Of a stretch of DNA of 64,000 bases, positions 35,205 through 45,100 are shown piece after piece. The position numbers and the translations under genes were made by a program. The notes beneath the pieces are model-generated. The model did not search any database. It saw nothing but the letters and a program-made list of their open reading frames with translations, and had not been told where the DNA came from. Each line of letters begins with the position of its first letter. Within the stretch, counting starts at the first letter, position 1. Origin of the DNA: Cyclobacterium lianum (GTDB lineage: Bacteria > Bacteroidota > Bacteroidia > Cytophagales > Cyclobacteriaceae); the NCBI RefSeq assembly GCF_900143075.1, contig NZ_FRCY01000013.1, positions 62,001 to 126,000 of the forward strand, written 5' to 3'.

Positions 35205-36566
35205 ATGTCAAAACAAATCAAGCTTAAGAAAGGGTTTGATATACGTCTGGTAGGAAAAGCCGAAAAAAAAATCGGTGATTTCCAACCTGTCAAAACCTTT
35301 GCCATCAAGCCTACAGATTTCATCGGAATGCAACGACCCAAGGTTCTTGTAAAGGAAGGTGATTTGGTGAAGGCAGGTACACCCATATTATTTGACAAGA
35401 AAATGGAGAAAGTGCAATATGTCGCACCGGTATCCGGAGAAATTGTTGAAATCAAACGCGGGGAAAAAAGGAAGCTTTTGGAAATCAAAATACTCGCCGA
35501 TTCAGAGATTGAATTTGAAAATTTTGAAAAGTTTACTGAAGGAGATGTACAGGCAGCCAGCCGCGAAAAAATAGTAGATCACCTCACCGCTACCGGGGTA
35601 TGGCCTCAGCTCATTCAGCGGCCCTATGGGGTTGTAGCCGATCCGGAAGATGAGCCGAAAGCAATTTTTATTTCCGGGTTTGACACCCATCCACTGGCAC
35701 CCGACTATGACTTTTTGCTCAAAGGGCAGGCCAATTTTTTCCAGACGGGCATCCAGGCCCTGCAAAAGCTGACAAAAGGAAAGATTTATCTGGGGCTCCC
35801 GGGAGACCATAAGTCAGAAGTACTTTCCAATACACCGGGCACGGAAATCAATTATTTTTCAGGTCCACATCCCAGCGGGAATGTGGGGGTGCAAATTCAC
35901 CATATTGCTCCTATCAGCAAGGGCGAAGTGGTATGGACCATTCATCCCTATGGGGTAGTCCAGATCGGCAAGCTTCTCAGCAACGGGATTTATGACGCAT
36001 CTAAGCTGATCGCCATCACCGGTTCAGAGATAAAAACTCCACTTTATGCACAAACTTACACGGGTAGTTGTGTAGATAGCTTTGTGGCTGGCAATACCCA
36101 ATCTGAAAAAATCAGGGTCATTTCCGGAAATGTTCTTACAGGAGAGAAAATCAACAGGGACGGATATATTGGCTTTTACCAACACCAGATAACAATAATA
36201 CCTGAAGGGGACTATTACGAATTCCTGGGATGGATGAAACCCACAACAGAGAAACTCAGCTACCATAAAGCGCTGGGTTTACTTTCTTTTCTCTTTCCGA
36301 AGAAAGAATATGCCCTGGACTCCAACGCCAGAGGAGAGGAAAGGGCTTTTGTCCAGACCGGTGTTTTCGAAAGCGTGACCCCTATGGACATCTACCCGGT
36401 ATACCTGCTTAAAGCCATTATGGCGGAGGATTTTGATGAGATGGAAGAGTTGGGCATTTACGAGGTGATTGAGGAAGACCTGGCACTTTGCGAATTTGTG
36501 GATGTTTCCAAACACCCTGTTCAGGAAATAGTTAGAAAAGGTATAGAACTTATTCAATACAGTTAG
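35205..36566 (+). CDS. nqrA: Na+-translocating NADH:quinone reductase subunit A
   Basis: 453 residues, soluble, the family's usual length. Start QIKLKKGFDIRLVGKAEK, then KPTDFIGMQRPKVLVKEGDLVKAG (RnfC/NqrA barrel-sandwich motif) and YVAPVSGEIVEIKRGEKR. Middle segments such as ATGVWPQLIQRPYG and SGFDTHPLAPDYDF are typical of NqrA. It is the cytoplasmic quinone-site subunit. First gene of nqrABCDE, with 5 nt to nqrB. Confidence 0.96.
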   Translation: MSKQIKLKKGFDIRLVGKAEKKIGDFQPVKTFAIKPTDFIGMQRPKVLVKEGDLVKAGTPILFDKKMEKVQYVAPVSGEIVEIKRGEKRKLLEIKILADSEIEFENFEKFTEGDVQAASREKIVDHLTATGVWPQLIQRPYGVVADPEDEPKAIFISGFDTHPLAPDYDFLLKGQANFFQTGIQALQKLTKGKIYLGLPGDHKSEVLSNTPGTEINYFSGPHPSGNVGVQIHHIAPISKGEVVWTIHPYGVVQIGKLLSNGIYDASKLIAITGSEIKTPLYAQTYTGSCVDSFVAGNTQSEKIRVISGNVLTGEKINRDGYIGFYQHQITIIPEGDYYEFLGWMKPTTEKLSYHKALGLLSFLFPKKEYALDSNARGEERAFVQTGVFESVTPMDIYPVYLLKAIMAEDFDEMEELGIYEVIEEDLALCEFVDVSKHPVQEIVRKGIELIQYS

Positions 36567-36571
36567 ACATT

Positions 36572-37774
36572 ATGGAGTTTTTACGAAATCTGTTGGATAA
36601 ACAGAAGCCCTTGTTTCAGAAGGGAGGAAAATTAGAGAATCTGTATTACCTGTACGAGGCGGGTGAAACATTTCTGTTTTCGCCCAAACATACCACAGGT
36701 CCACGGGGTGCGCAGGTCAAAGATGCCATCGATCTGAAGCGAATGATGATCACAGTGGTGATCGCCATGATACCCTGCCTTTTGTTTGGCATTTACAATA
36801 CAGGACACATGCATTTTCTCGCTGTGGGAGAAGCGGCAAGTTTTGGAGATAAATTTATTCTGGGCCTGACCCTGGTGTTGCCGATAGTCATTGTAGCTTA
36901 TGCGGCAGGGGGCCTGGTGGAGGCCACATTCGCAGTGATCAGAAAACACCCGATCAATGAAGGCTTCCTGGTCACTGGCATGTTGATCCCTTTGGTCGTA
37001 CCCGCTACCACACCGCTCTGGCAGGTTGCCCTGGCCACGGTCTTTGCGGTAGTGATAGCCAAGGAAGTATTTGGAGGTACAGGCATGAATATTCTCAATG
37101 TGGCCATGACGGCCCGTGCGTTTTTGTACTTCGCCTATCCCGCACAGATTTCCGGAGACCAGGTATGGACCTATTTGGGAGATAAGACGCCAATCGATGG
37201 CTTTTCCGGTGCTACCGCCCTTGCGGTGGCCTACCAGTCGGGACAGGAAGGTGTAAACGCTGTGGCCAATCTGGCCAGTCACAATACTGCCGTCATGGAT
37301 GATATGTTCAGCTTTGCAAACATGTTTTTTGGATTTATACCTGGTTCTATCGGTGAGACTTCCACCCTGATGGTTTTATTGGGAGCAGCAATTTTGCTCT
37401 TCACAGGTGTGGCAAGCTGGAAGATCATGGTCAGTGCCTTTGGAGGAGCCTATATCATGGCAGCAGTAATGCAGTTGCTGGCAGTTAATGAATTTATGGC
37501 CATGCCTGCTCATTATCATTTGGTCATGGGCGGTATCGCGTTTGGTATCGTCTTTATGGCCACCGATCCGGTTTCGGCGGCACAAACTGAATCGGGTAAA
37601 TGGGTCTATGGTTTGTTGATAGGCGTGTTGACCATCATCATCCGGGTGACAAACCCCGCCTATCCTGAGGGAATCATGCTGGCGGTGCTGTTTATGAATG
37701 TATTTGCCCCATTGATAGATCATTATGTAGTTAAAGCAAATAAGAAAAGGAGGTTACAACGTGCAACAGTCTAA
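36572..37774 (+). CDS. nqrB: Na+-translocating NADH:quinone reductase subunit B
   Basis: 400 residues with about ten membrane segments. T215 in the motif GFSGAT is the covalent FMN attachment site. HMHFLAVGEAAS and NEGFLVTGMLIPLVVPATTPLWQV contain parts of the quinone and sodium path; MATDPVSAAQT near the end is conserved in NqrB/RnfD. It overlaps nqrC by 14 nt, indicating translational coupling. Confidence 0.96.
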   Translation: MEFLRNLLDKQKPLFQKGGKLENLYYLYEAGETFLFSPKHTTGPRGAQVKDAIDLKRMMITVVIAMIPCLLFGIYNTGHMHFLAVGEAASFGDKFILGLTLVLPIVIVAYAAGGLVEATFAVIRKHPINEGFLVTGMLIPLVVPATTPLWQVALATVFAVVIAKEVFGGTGMNILNVAMTARAFLYFAYPAQISGDQVWTYLGDKTPIDGFSGATALAVAYQSGQEGVNAVANLASHNTAVMDDMFSFANMFFGFIPGSIGETSTLMVLLGAAILLFTGVASWKIMVSAFGGAYIMAAVMQLLAVNEFMAMPAHYHLVMGGIAFGIVFMATDPVSAAQTESGKWVYGLLIGVLTIIIRVTNPAYPEGIMLAVLFMNVFAPLIDHYVVKANKKRRLQRATV

Positions 37775-38528
37775 TGCGTACATCATCATATTTTCAGTAA
37801 TACTGACCGTAGTGTTGGGATTACTGTTATCCGGTACTTCTGAGGTGTTGAAACCGATTCAGAAAAAAGCCGAAGAGCTGGACACCAAAAAGCAAATTTT
37901 GGGAGCAGTAGTGCCCGCTGAGCAGATTTCCCGGATGAAGGCGGAAGAAATAAATCAGTTTTATGAAAGCCGGATTGCCTCCAAGGTAGTTAATATAGCC
38001 GGTGAAGAGGTAGAAGAGCAAGACGGCGTTCAGGTGACGGCTGAAAATATCGACGTAGCCAAAAATTACAAAAAAGCACCTGAGGACAGACTATATCCTG
38101 TGTTTATATTCCATGAGGAGGGTAATGAAGAGGCTGCCAATGCCTACATTTTCCCGGTATACGGAAGTGGTCTGTGGGACAATATCTGGGGCTATCTGGC
38201 TCTCCAAACCGACATGGCAACCATTGAAGGGATTACCTTTTCTCATGCCGGAGAAACTCCGGGCCTGGGTGCCAGGATCACCTCGCCTGAAGTACAGCAG
38301 CGATACAAGGAAAAGTCCATATATTCTGAAAGCGGGGAGCTGGTTTCGGTGGTGATGCAGAAAGGTGAAGGCAAGGATTATTCAGGTGAGCCCCATAAAG
38401 TAGATGGGCTTTCTGGCGCTACCATCACTGCTGAAGGGGTAAATAAAATGTTGAAGAATTACCTGGAGCATTACCAGTCCTATATGGAAAGGAAAAAGGA
38501 GGGAACCCCAAAAATGGCATTGAATTAA
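37761..38528 (+). CDS. nqrC: Na+-translocating NADH:quinone reductase subunit C
   Basis: 255 residues. One N-terminal membrane anchor (AYIIIFSVILTVVLGLLLSG) and a periplasmic FMN-binding domain. GETPGLGARI and GLSGATITAEGV are the FMN-domain motifs, with T221 as the phosphoester-linked residue. It passes electrons between membrane-bound flavins. Starts within the end of nqrB. Confidence 0.96.
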   Translation: MQQSNAYIIIFSVILTVVLGLLLSGTSEVLKPIQKKAEELDTKKQILGAVVPAEQISRMKAEEINQFYESRIASKVVNIAGEEVEEQDGVQVTAENIDVAKNYKKAPEDRLYPVFIFHEEGNEEAANAYIFPVYGSGLWDNIWGYLALQTDMATIEGITFSHAGETPGLGARITSPEVQQRYKEKSIYSESGELVSVVMQKGEGKDYSGEPHKVDGLSGATITAEGVNKMLKNYLEHYQSYMERKKEGTPKMALN

Positions 38529-38554
38529 TTTGAAAATTTTCAATTAAAAAGAAT

Positions 38555-39238
38555 ATGAGTACAGAAACAGCTGAAAAAAGCCCAGCCCTAAAGGATTCAG
38601 AAGACCTTTTGTCAAAGAGGAGGAAAAAGCTGATCACTGATCCATTGGTAGACGATAACCCGATTACCATTCAGGTTTTGGGCATTTGTTCCGCACTGGC
38701 AGTTACCACCCAAATGCAGCCAACGCTGGTCATGGCCTTGTCTGTGATTTTTGTGATGGTCATGTCTAACCTTACCATTTCTCTGCTGAGAAACAAGATT
38801 CCTACCAGGGTAAGGATTATCGTTCAACTGGCAGTGGTGGCCTCTTTGGTGACCTTGGTGAACGAAGTGCTGAAGGCCTTTGCTTACGATATGTACAAGG
38901 AATTGTCCGTATTTGTTGGATTGATCATTACCAATTGTATTGTAATGGGTAGGCTTGAAGCCTATGCTTTGGGCAACAAACCTTACGATTCAGTATTGGA
39001 TGGGTTCGGAAGTGCATTGGGCTATTCCTGGATCATCCTTACAGTTGCTTTTTTCCGGGAATTGTGGGGATCAGGCTCCCTGTTCGGTATACCTGTTTTC
39101 GATAGTATTTCCAGTTTGTTTGGCGAGGACTTCCAGTTGGCCACCAATGGATTGATGGTCTCTCCCGTGGGGGCTTTCATTATTTTAGGATTGCTGATCT
39201 GGGTGCAGCGCTCCAAAACTGGTTATGTAGAACATTAA
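38555..39238 (+). CDS. nqrD: Na+-translocating NADH:quinone reductase subunit D
   Basis: 227 residues with six membrane helices. QVLGICSALAVTTQMQPTLVM and LIITNCIVMGRLEAYAL contain the conserved cysteines (GICSALA, TNCIVMGR) that hold the intramembrane iron-sulfur site shared with NqrE. A polar N-terminal extension of about 40 residues precedes the first helix. Confidence 0.95.
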   Translation: MSTETAEKSPALKDSEDLLSKRRKKLITDPLVDDNPITIQVLGICSALAVTTQMQPTLVMALSVIFVMVMSNLTISLLRNKIPTRVRIIVQLAVVASLVTLVNEVLKAFAYDMYKELSVFVGLIITNCIVMGRLEAYALGNKPYDSVLDGFGSALGYSWIILTVAFFRELWGSGSLFGIPVFDSISSLFGEDFQLATNGLMVSPVGAFIILGLLIWVQRSKTGYVEH

Positions 39239-39250
39239 CGATAAGATATA

Positions 39251-39862
39251 ATGGAATTATTTAACTTAGCAGTACGGTCGATCTTTATCGACAATATGGT
39301 GTTTGCCTACTTTCTCGGCATGTGTTCCTTTCTGGCGGTTTCCAAAAAAGTAAGTACGGCACTGGGATTGGGGTCTGCTGTGATTTTTGTGTTGACCATC
39401 ACGGTGCCCCTAAACTGGCTATTGAACGAATTTATACTCAAGGAGGGTGCGCTGAGTTTCCTGGGCGAATCCTTTGCTTCCATTGACCTTACTTTTCTCA
39501 GATTTATCATGTTTATTGCCATAATTGCTGCTATGGTGCAGTTGGTAGAGATGGTAGTGGAAAAGTTTGCTCCTGCACTTTATGGAGCTCTGGGAATCTT
39601 TCTTCCCTTGATCGCGGTAAACTGTGCTATTCTGGGAGGCTCACTTTTCATGGCGCAAAGGGATTATACGCTGGCAGAAGCCGCGGTATACGGCTTTGGA
39701 TCCGGAACAGGTTTCTTTCTTGCCATCGTAGCGCTTGCAGCCATAAGAGAAAAACTAAAATATTCGAATGTGCCCAACGGTCTTAAGGGGCTTGGCATTA
39801 CCATGCTGATCACAGGGCTTATGGGAGTTGCATTTATGTCCTTTATGGGGATTGATTTATAG
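39251..39862 (+). CDS. nqrE: Na+-translocating NADH:quinone reductase subunit E
   Basis: 203 residues, six membrane helices, pseudo-symmetric to Nqr[18 protein letters not shown] and [20 protein letters not shown] supply the matching cysteines. It is the last nqr gene here: a terminator starts 34 nt after the stop, and nqrF (the NADH-oxidising 2Fe-2S/FAD subunit) does not follow. Confidence 0.95.
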   Translation: MELFNLAVRSIFIDNMVFAYFLGMCSFLAVSKKVSTALGLGSAVIFVLTITVPLNWLLNEFILKEGALSFLGESFASIDLTFLRFIMFIAIIAAMVQLVEMVVEKFAPALYGALGIFLPLIAVNCAILGGSLFMAQRDYTLAEAAVYGFGSGTGFFLAIVALAAIREKLKYSNVPNGLKGLGITMLITGLMGVAFMSFMGIDL

Positions 39863-39895
39863 GTACCCGCGTTATTTTCATTCTTAAAATATTAG

Positions 39896-39932
39896 AAAAC
39901 CCTGTTTGCTTTATTGTCGAACAGGGTTTTTT
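39896..39932 (+). terminator. Rho-independent terminator of the nqr operon
   Basis: A perfect 11-bp stem, AAAACCCTGTT with AACAGGGTTTT, 13-nt loop, ending in TTTTTT. Confidence 0.9.
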
Positions 39933-39965
39933 GTGTTTATATTTACACCTAAATACCCTACAACC

Positions 39966-40586
39966 ATGTCTGATTTCACTTCTAAACGGATTCTGGGCTA
40001 CTTTCTGAGAGGATTGCTCTTCGTGGTGCCATTTTTTCTTACCGCCTATATCATCATTTTGACCGTGAGGTTTCTGGATAATATTATCCCAGTAAATATT
40101 CCAGGGCTTGGCATTTTGGTCATGCTGGTTTTTGTCACCCTGGTAGGTTACCTTACCAGTATTTTTATTACCAAATCCATTTTTGAGCAATTGGAAAAAC
40201 TGGTTTTCAGAATTCCCCTGGTCAATATTTTGTACACGAGTATCAAAGATCTGATGTCCGCATTCGTTGGGGATAAAAAGAAATTCAATACGCCGATAGT
40301 GGTAAAGTTATCCGATAACATGTCACGCCTGGGATTCATGACACAAGACGATCTTTCCGTTCTGGATCAGCCGGAACTGGTGGCCGTGTATTTTCCGCAT
40401 TCCTACAATTTCAGCGGTAACCTTTATCTGGTACCCAGAAGCAATATCACCCGACTAAAAAATGTAAACAGTACAGATATCATGAAGTTTATTGTTTCGG
40501 GCGGGGTTTCTCACCTGAATCGCTATGATCCGGAGGCCCGATTGAGAAAGCAGCGCAGCAAGCCGGATCATACAGAATTGGGTTGA
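39966..40586 (+). CDS. DUF502 membrane protein
   Basis: About 206 residues starting MSDFTSKRILGYFLRG. Two N-terminal membrane helices (GLLFVVPFFLTAYIIILTV; LGILVMLVFVTLVGYLTSIF) precede a conserved cytoplasmic part, with IPLVNILYTSIKDLMSAF and VAVYFPHSYNFSGNLYLVPR typical of DUF502. An upstream start at 39906 lies within the nqr terminator and is rejected. Function unknown; the aminotransferase gene starts 1 nt after its stop. Confidence 0.88.
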   Translation: MSDFTSKRILGYFLRGLLFVVPFFLTAYIIILTVRFLDNIIPVNIPGLGILVMLVFVTLVGYLTSIFITKSIFEQLEKLVFRIPLVNILYTSIKDLMSAFVGDKKKFNTPIVVKLSDNMSRLGFMTQDDLSVLDQPELVAVYFPHSYNFSGNLYLVPRSNITRLKNVNSTDIMKFIVSGGVSHLNRYDPEARLRKQRSKPDHTELG

Positions 40587-40587
40587 T

Positions 40588-41721
40588 ATGTACGAAATTC
40601 CCTTTAATTCGCCATATTTTACGGGAAATGAGTTGGTCTACCTACAGGATGCGCAAAAGAGGGGTAGACTTTCTTCAAATGGGGAATATACTAGGAAATG
40701 CCAACATTTTTTTGAAAGCAGGTATGGGTTTGAAAGGGTATTTCTGACACATTCCTGTACCCAGGCACTGGAGATGGCTGCTCTGGTATTGGATCTAGGA
40801 CCCGGCGATGAGGTGATCCTGCCTAGTTATGCTTATGTGAGTACGGCCAACGCATTTGCTTTAAGGGGTTGTTCATTGGTGTTTGCTGACAGCAGGCCGG
40901 ATTTTCCCGCAATTGATGAAACGAAGATTGAGGATTTGATCAGTCCTAGGACCAGAGCATTGGTGATCGTACACTATGGGGGCATGTCCTGCAACATGGA
41001 AAAAATAATCGAACTTTCAATAAAGCACGATATCTATCTCATAGAAGATGCAGCTGCTGCTATTGATGCATACTACCTGGATAGCAATGGGGAGGAAATT
41101 CCTCTGGGCAGCATGGGGCACATGGCTACTTTTTCATTTCACGAAACCAAGAATATCAGTTGTGGGGAAGGAGGAATGCTGGTGCTGAATGATGTTTCTT
41201 TCATTGACCGGGCGGAGCACATATGGAGCAGGGGCACCAATAGGAAATCCTATGAACGTGGTTTATCTGCTGCCTATCAGTGGGTAAGCATAGGAAGTGC
41301 CTTTGCTCCCTCAGAAATCAATGCCGCCTGGCTCTGGGCGCAACTGGAGCAAATAGAGCATATCAAAAACAAGCGGAAGATTATCTGGGATTGGTATGAC
41401 GAGCATTTAGAGGCGCTTTTTGAAAACTTTGGTATAAAACGACCAACTATTCCTGAATTTGTCCGACAAAATTATCACCTTTACTATCTGACTTGCACAG
41501 GTCTGGAACAGCGACAGGATTTGATTGAATTTTTGCAAAGCAGGGGAGTACTGGCGGTATTTCATTACCAATGCCTGCACCTCAGTCCCTTTTTTCGGGA
41601 GCAATATCAGGGGGAGCCTTTGTATGAGGCGGAGAAATTTCAAAATACACTTTTGAGACTTCCCTTATTTGTGGATTTGGATAGAAATCAACTCCAAGGC
41701 TTGATTCAGGGGGGAAAATGA
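40588..41721 (+). CDS. dTDP-4-amino-4,6-dideoxygalactose transaminase-like (WecE/RffA)
   Basis: 377 residues of the DegT/DnrJ/EryC1 sugar aminotransferase family, PLP-dependent. FNSPYFTGNELVYLQDA opens the fold; K188 in FHETKNISCGEGG is the Schiff-base lysine, and LIEDAAAAIDAYY holds the PLP ring-binding segment. The closest known activity is conversion of dTDP-4-keto-6-deoxyglucose to the 4-amino sugar. No other nucleotide-sugar genes lie alongside, so the product's destination is open. Cotranscribed with DUF502. Confidence 0.9.
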   Translation: MYEIPFNSPYFTGNELVYLQDAQKRGRLSSNGEYTRKCQHFFESRYGFERVFLTHSCTQALEMAALVLDLGPGDEVILPSYAYVSTANAFALRGCSLVFADSRPDFPAIDETKIEDLISPRTRALVIVHYGGMSCNMEKIIELSIKHDIYLIEDAAAAIDAYYLDSNGEEIPLGSMGHMATFSFHETKNISCGEGGMLVLNDVSFIDRAEHIWSRGTNRKSYERGLSAAYQWVSIGSAFAPSEINAAWLWAQLEQIEHIKNKRKIIWDWYDEHLEALFENFGIKRPTIPEFVRQNYHLYYLTCTGLEQRQDLIEFLQSRGVLAVFHYQCLHLSPFFREQYQGEPLYEAEKFQNTLLRLPLFVDLDRNQLQGLIQGGK

Positions 41722-41744
41722 AAAGGCCCCTGAAAACAGGAGCC
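41715..41744 (-). terminator. Probable terminator of trxA
   Basis: On the minus strand an 8-bp stem (GGCTCCTG / CAGGGGCC, one mismatch, TTTT loop) is followed by TTTTCATTTT. It overlaps the last codons of the convergent aminotransferase gene. Confidence 0.65.
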
Positions 41745-41772
41745 CGATTAATATCTGTGTGAAATCTTCAAT

Positions 41773-42093
41773 TTAAATTTGGGCTTCCAACTTGTCGGCC
41801 AATACAGATTTGGGAACTGCACCTATCACTTTATCCACTACCTGACCATCCTTGAATATCAAAAGCGTTGGAATACTTCGGATACCAAATTTGGAGGCAA
41901 TGTCTGGATTGGAATCTACGTCCAGCTTGGTGATGGTGGCTTTTCCTTCATAATCTGTCGCCAATTCTTCTACAATTGGCCCTATCATTTTACAGGGACC
42001 GCACCATTCTGCCCAAAAGTCCACCAGTACGGGTTGTTCTGATTTGATGATCTCATCAAAGTTGGTATCTGTTACTTCAATTGCTTTAGCCAT
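41773..42093 (-). CDS. trxA: Thioredoxin
   Basis: 106 residues, standard thioredoxin length. Active site WCGPCK (C31, C34), the buried aspartate in VLVDFWAEW, and the cis-proline in RSIPTLLIFKDG. General cytoplasmic disulfide reductase. Downstream of dnaE on the same strand with a 95-nt gap, and ended by its own terminator. Confidence 0.97.
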   Translation of the reverse strand: MAKAIEVTDTNFDEIIKSEQPVLVDFWAEWCGPCKMIGPIVEELATDYEGKATITKLDVDSNPDIASKFGIRSIPTLLIFKDGQVVDKVIGAVPKSVLADKLEAQI

Positions 42094-42188
42094 TTTCTTG
42101 TAATTATGGTTTTCTTAAAATATATATTCTAATCCGTTTCGCTTCCATTTAGTTCCGAAAGCAGTGTATTATTTTCATTCCCTGATCA

Positions 42189-45100
42189 TTATATGATCTT
42201 GTAGGCTACTTCCGGGATTTGTTCAAGGGCTTGTATAAGTTCATTGGACGGGTCGATGCGGTACTTGGAGGACATCAAATCCAGGGTAATGTTTTCTTTG
42301 TTGTCGATGACATTGATGTAGAGTTTTGCATCGCCCTTGTATTTTTTTGTGATGGTCTCCAGCCTTTCCATCAAGTCAAGCCCCAGGTCGTCAAGGTCGA
42401 TGTGCACCCGCAGCCCTTTGATCATTCTTCCCCTTATTTCGTTCAGCAATGAAATTTGATTGAGCTTAAATTCATGTTCTCCGGGTTTGTATTTGCTGGG
42501 ATGAACAGTCCCGGTAAGGAAGAGAAACCAGCCGGTCATGAAGTATTCTTTAAACTTCACATAATCTTCTCCAAAGAGGAAAAATGTGTGGGCACCATGG
42601 TAATCTTCCATGGTAAGCGTTCCGAAAGGTTTGCCGTTTTTGGTAGTCCGGTGGGCAAAGGAAGTTACCGCCCCTGCCAATTTGATCTCTCCTTTGTTTT
42701 TGAACTGCGAGAGATCAGCAAGTTCGGGCAGTTTGGTATTGGTAAAGGCATCAATTTCAATTTTAAACTGATCCAGCGGATGACCGGAAATGTACAGGCC
42801 CACCACCTCTTTTTCAATATTTAATTGCTGCAATTGACTGAAAGGTTCCAGGTAAGCGATGGAGGGTATTGGAATATCCGTTCCATTTCCACCGCCAAAT
42901 AAAGAAACCTGTGCACTTTCTTCCTCCTGCAAAACCTTCTGGGCATATTTCACGGCCTTTTCAAGCAGGCTGGCTTCGCCTTCAGGGGCTTCCAGGTATT
43001 GTCTGCGGTGGAAATCAGTAAAACAGTCAAACCCACCAGCCATGGCCAGCACTTCCATGGTTTTCTTATTGACGGCTTTCAGGTTTACCCTTTTGGTAAA
43101 ATCAAAAATGTTTTTATAAAGGCCGGCGTTCTCGCGTTCTTCAATGATGGCGTTTACTGCGGCATTTCCGGCACCTTTTATGGCCGCCATGCCAAATCTA
43201 ATCTGCCCCTCTACATTTACTGTAAAATCACTTTTGGATTCGTTTACGTCCGGCCCCAATACCGGTATCCCCATCCTTTTGCATTCTTCCATAAAAAAAG
43301 TGACCTGGGTAATGTCATTCATGTTGTTGCTCAACACCGAGGCCATGTATTCGGCCGGATAGTGGGCTTTCAGGTAGGCTGTCTGATAAGCGACCCAGGC
43401 ATAGCAGGTAGAATGGGATTTGTTGAAGGCATAGGATGCAAAAGCTTCCCAATCACGCCATATTTTCTCCAGCTTTTTGGCATCATGTCCCTTAGCTGCT
43501 GCCTGCTCGATAAATTTAGGCTTCATTTTATCCAGCACATCCTTCTGCTTTTTACCCATCGCTTTCCGCAATACGTCAGCCTCGCCTTTACTGAAACCCG
43601 CCAGTTTCTGTGAAAGCAACATTACTTGCTCCTGGTATACGGTAATACCATAGGTCTCCTCCAGGTATTCCTTCATGTCCGCGAGGTCATAGGCGATTTC
43701 CTCCGTACCATGCTTTCTTTTGATAAAGCTAGGGATATACTCCAGTGGACCGGGACGGTAAAGGGCATTCATGGCTATCAGGTCAGCAAATACAGTAGGC
43801 TTCAATTCCCGCATGTATTTCTGCATACCTGCAGATTCATATTGGAAGATACCGACCGTTTCCCCTCTCTGGAAAAGTTCATAGGTCTTCTCATCGTCTA
43901 TGGGGAAGTTTTCAGGGTCCAGCAAAATGCCGTGCCGTTCCTGAATGATCCTTATCGCATCCTTGATCAACGTGAGGGTTTTCAAACCCAGGAAATCCAT
44001 TTTGAGCAAGCCCGCGTTTTCTACCACAGAGTTGTCAAACTGTGTGCAGACCATGTCGGAATCCTTTGCCAGTGCCACAGGCACAAAATTGGTAATGTCA
44101 TCCGGAGTGATGATCACCCCGCAGGCATGGATGCCGGTATTCCGCACCGATCCTTCAAGTACTTTGGCCTGGTTGACAGTCTTGGAATTGTCATCGTTTC
44201 CTTTGGATATCCGGATCAATTCCAAGGCTTTGTCCAGGTTTTCATTGTTGTTTTTTAACTTTACCGCCAATTTGGATCGGTCATTAGCCAGATCAAAGAG
44301 ATTTTTTAGCTTGATGTCGGGTACCAGCTTGGCCAGTCTATCGGCTTCGGACAGGGGAAGATTCAATACCCGGGCCGTGTCCCTGATCGCAGATTTGGCA
44401 GCCATGGTACCATAGGTGATGATTTGGGCTACCTGGTTGGCCCCGTACTTTTGGATCACGTATTCAATAACCCGTTGTCTGCCCTCATCATCGAAGTCAA
44501 TGTCAATATCGGGCAGTGAAACCCTGTCTGGATTGAGGAATCTCTCAAAAAGCAGGTCGTAGGCAATTGGGTCTACATTGGTAATACCTACGCAATAGGC
44601 TACGGCCGAACCTGCCGCAGAGCCTCTGCCCGGGCCCACCGAGACGCCCATCTCTCTGGCAGCCCTGGTAAAGTCCTGCACGATCAGAAAATAGCCCGGA
44701 TATCCCGTCCGCTCTATGGTATCCAATTCGAAATCGAGTCTTTCCTTGATTTCAGGGGTGATTTCACCGTAGCGTTTTTCAGCGCCTACATAGGTAAGGT
44801 GTCTCAGATAGGCATTTTCGCCCCTGTTTCCTCCATCAATATCATCCTGCGGATCGATAAATTTTTCGGGAATGTCAAATTTGGGAAGCAAGACATCCCT
44901 TTCCAGTTTAAAGGATTCAATCTTCTCAACAATCTCACCGGTGCAACTGATAGCCTCAGGAATGTCTGCAAAAAGCTTCTTCATTTCCTCAGCACTTTTG
45001 AGGTAAAATTCCTCGTTGGGAAAGCCAAACCTGAATTCTCTACCCCGTTTTCCGATATATTTTTTTGGCTTTTCTACCAATTCTCCATCCTTCACACAAA

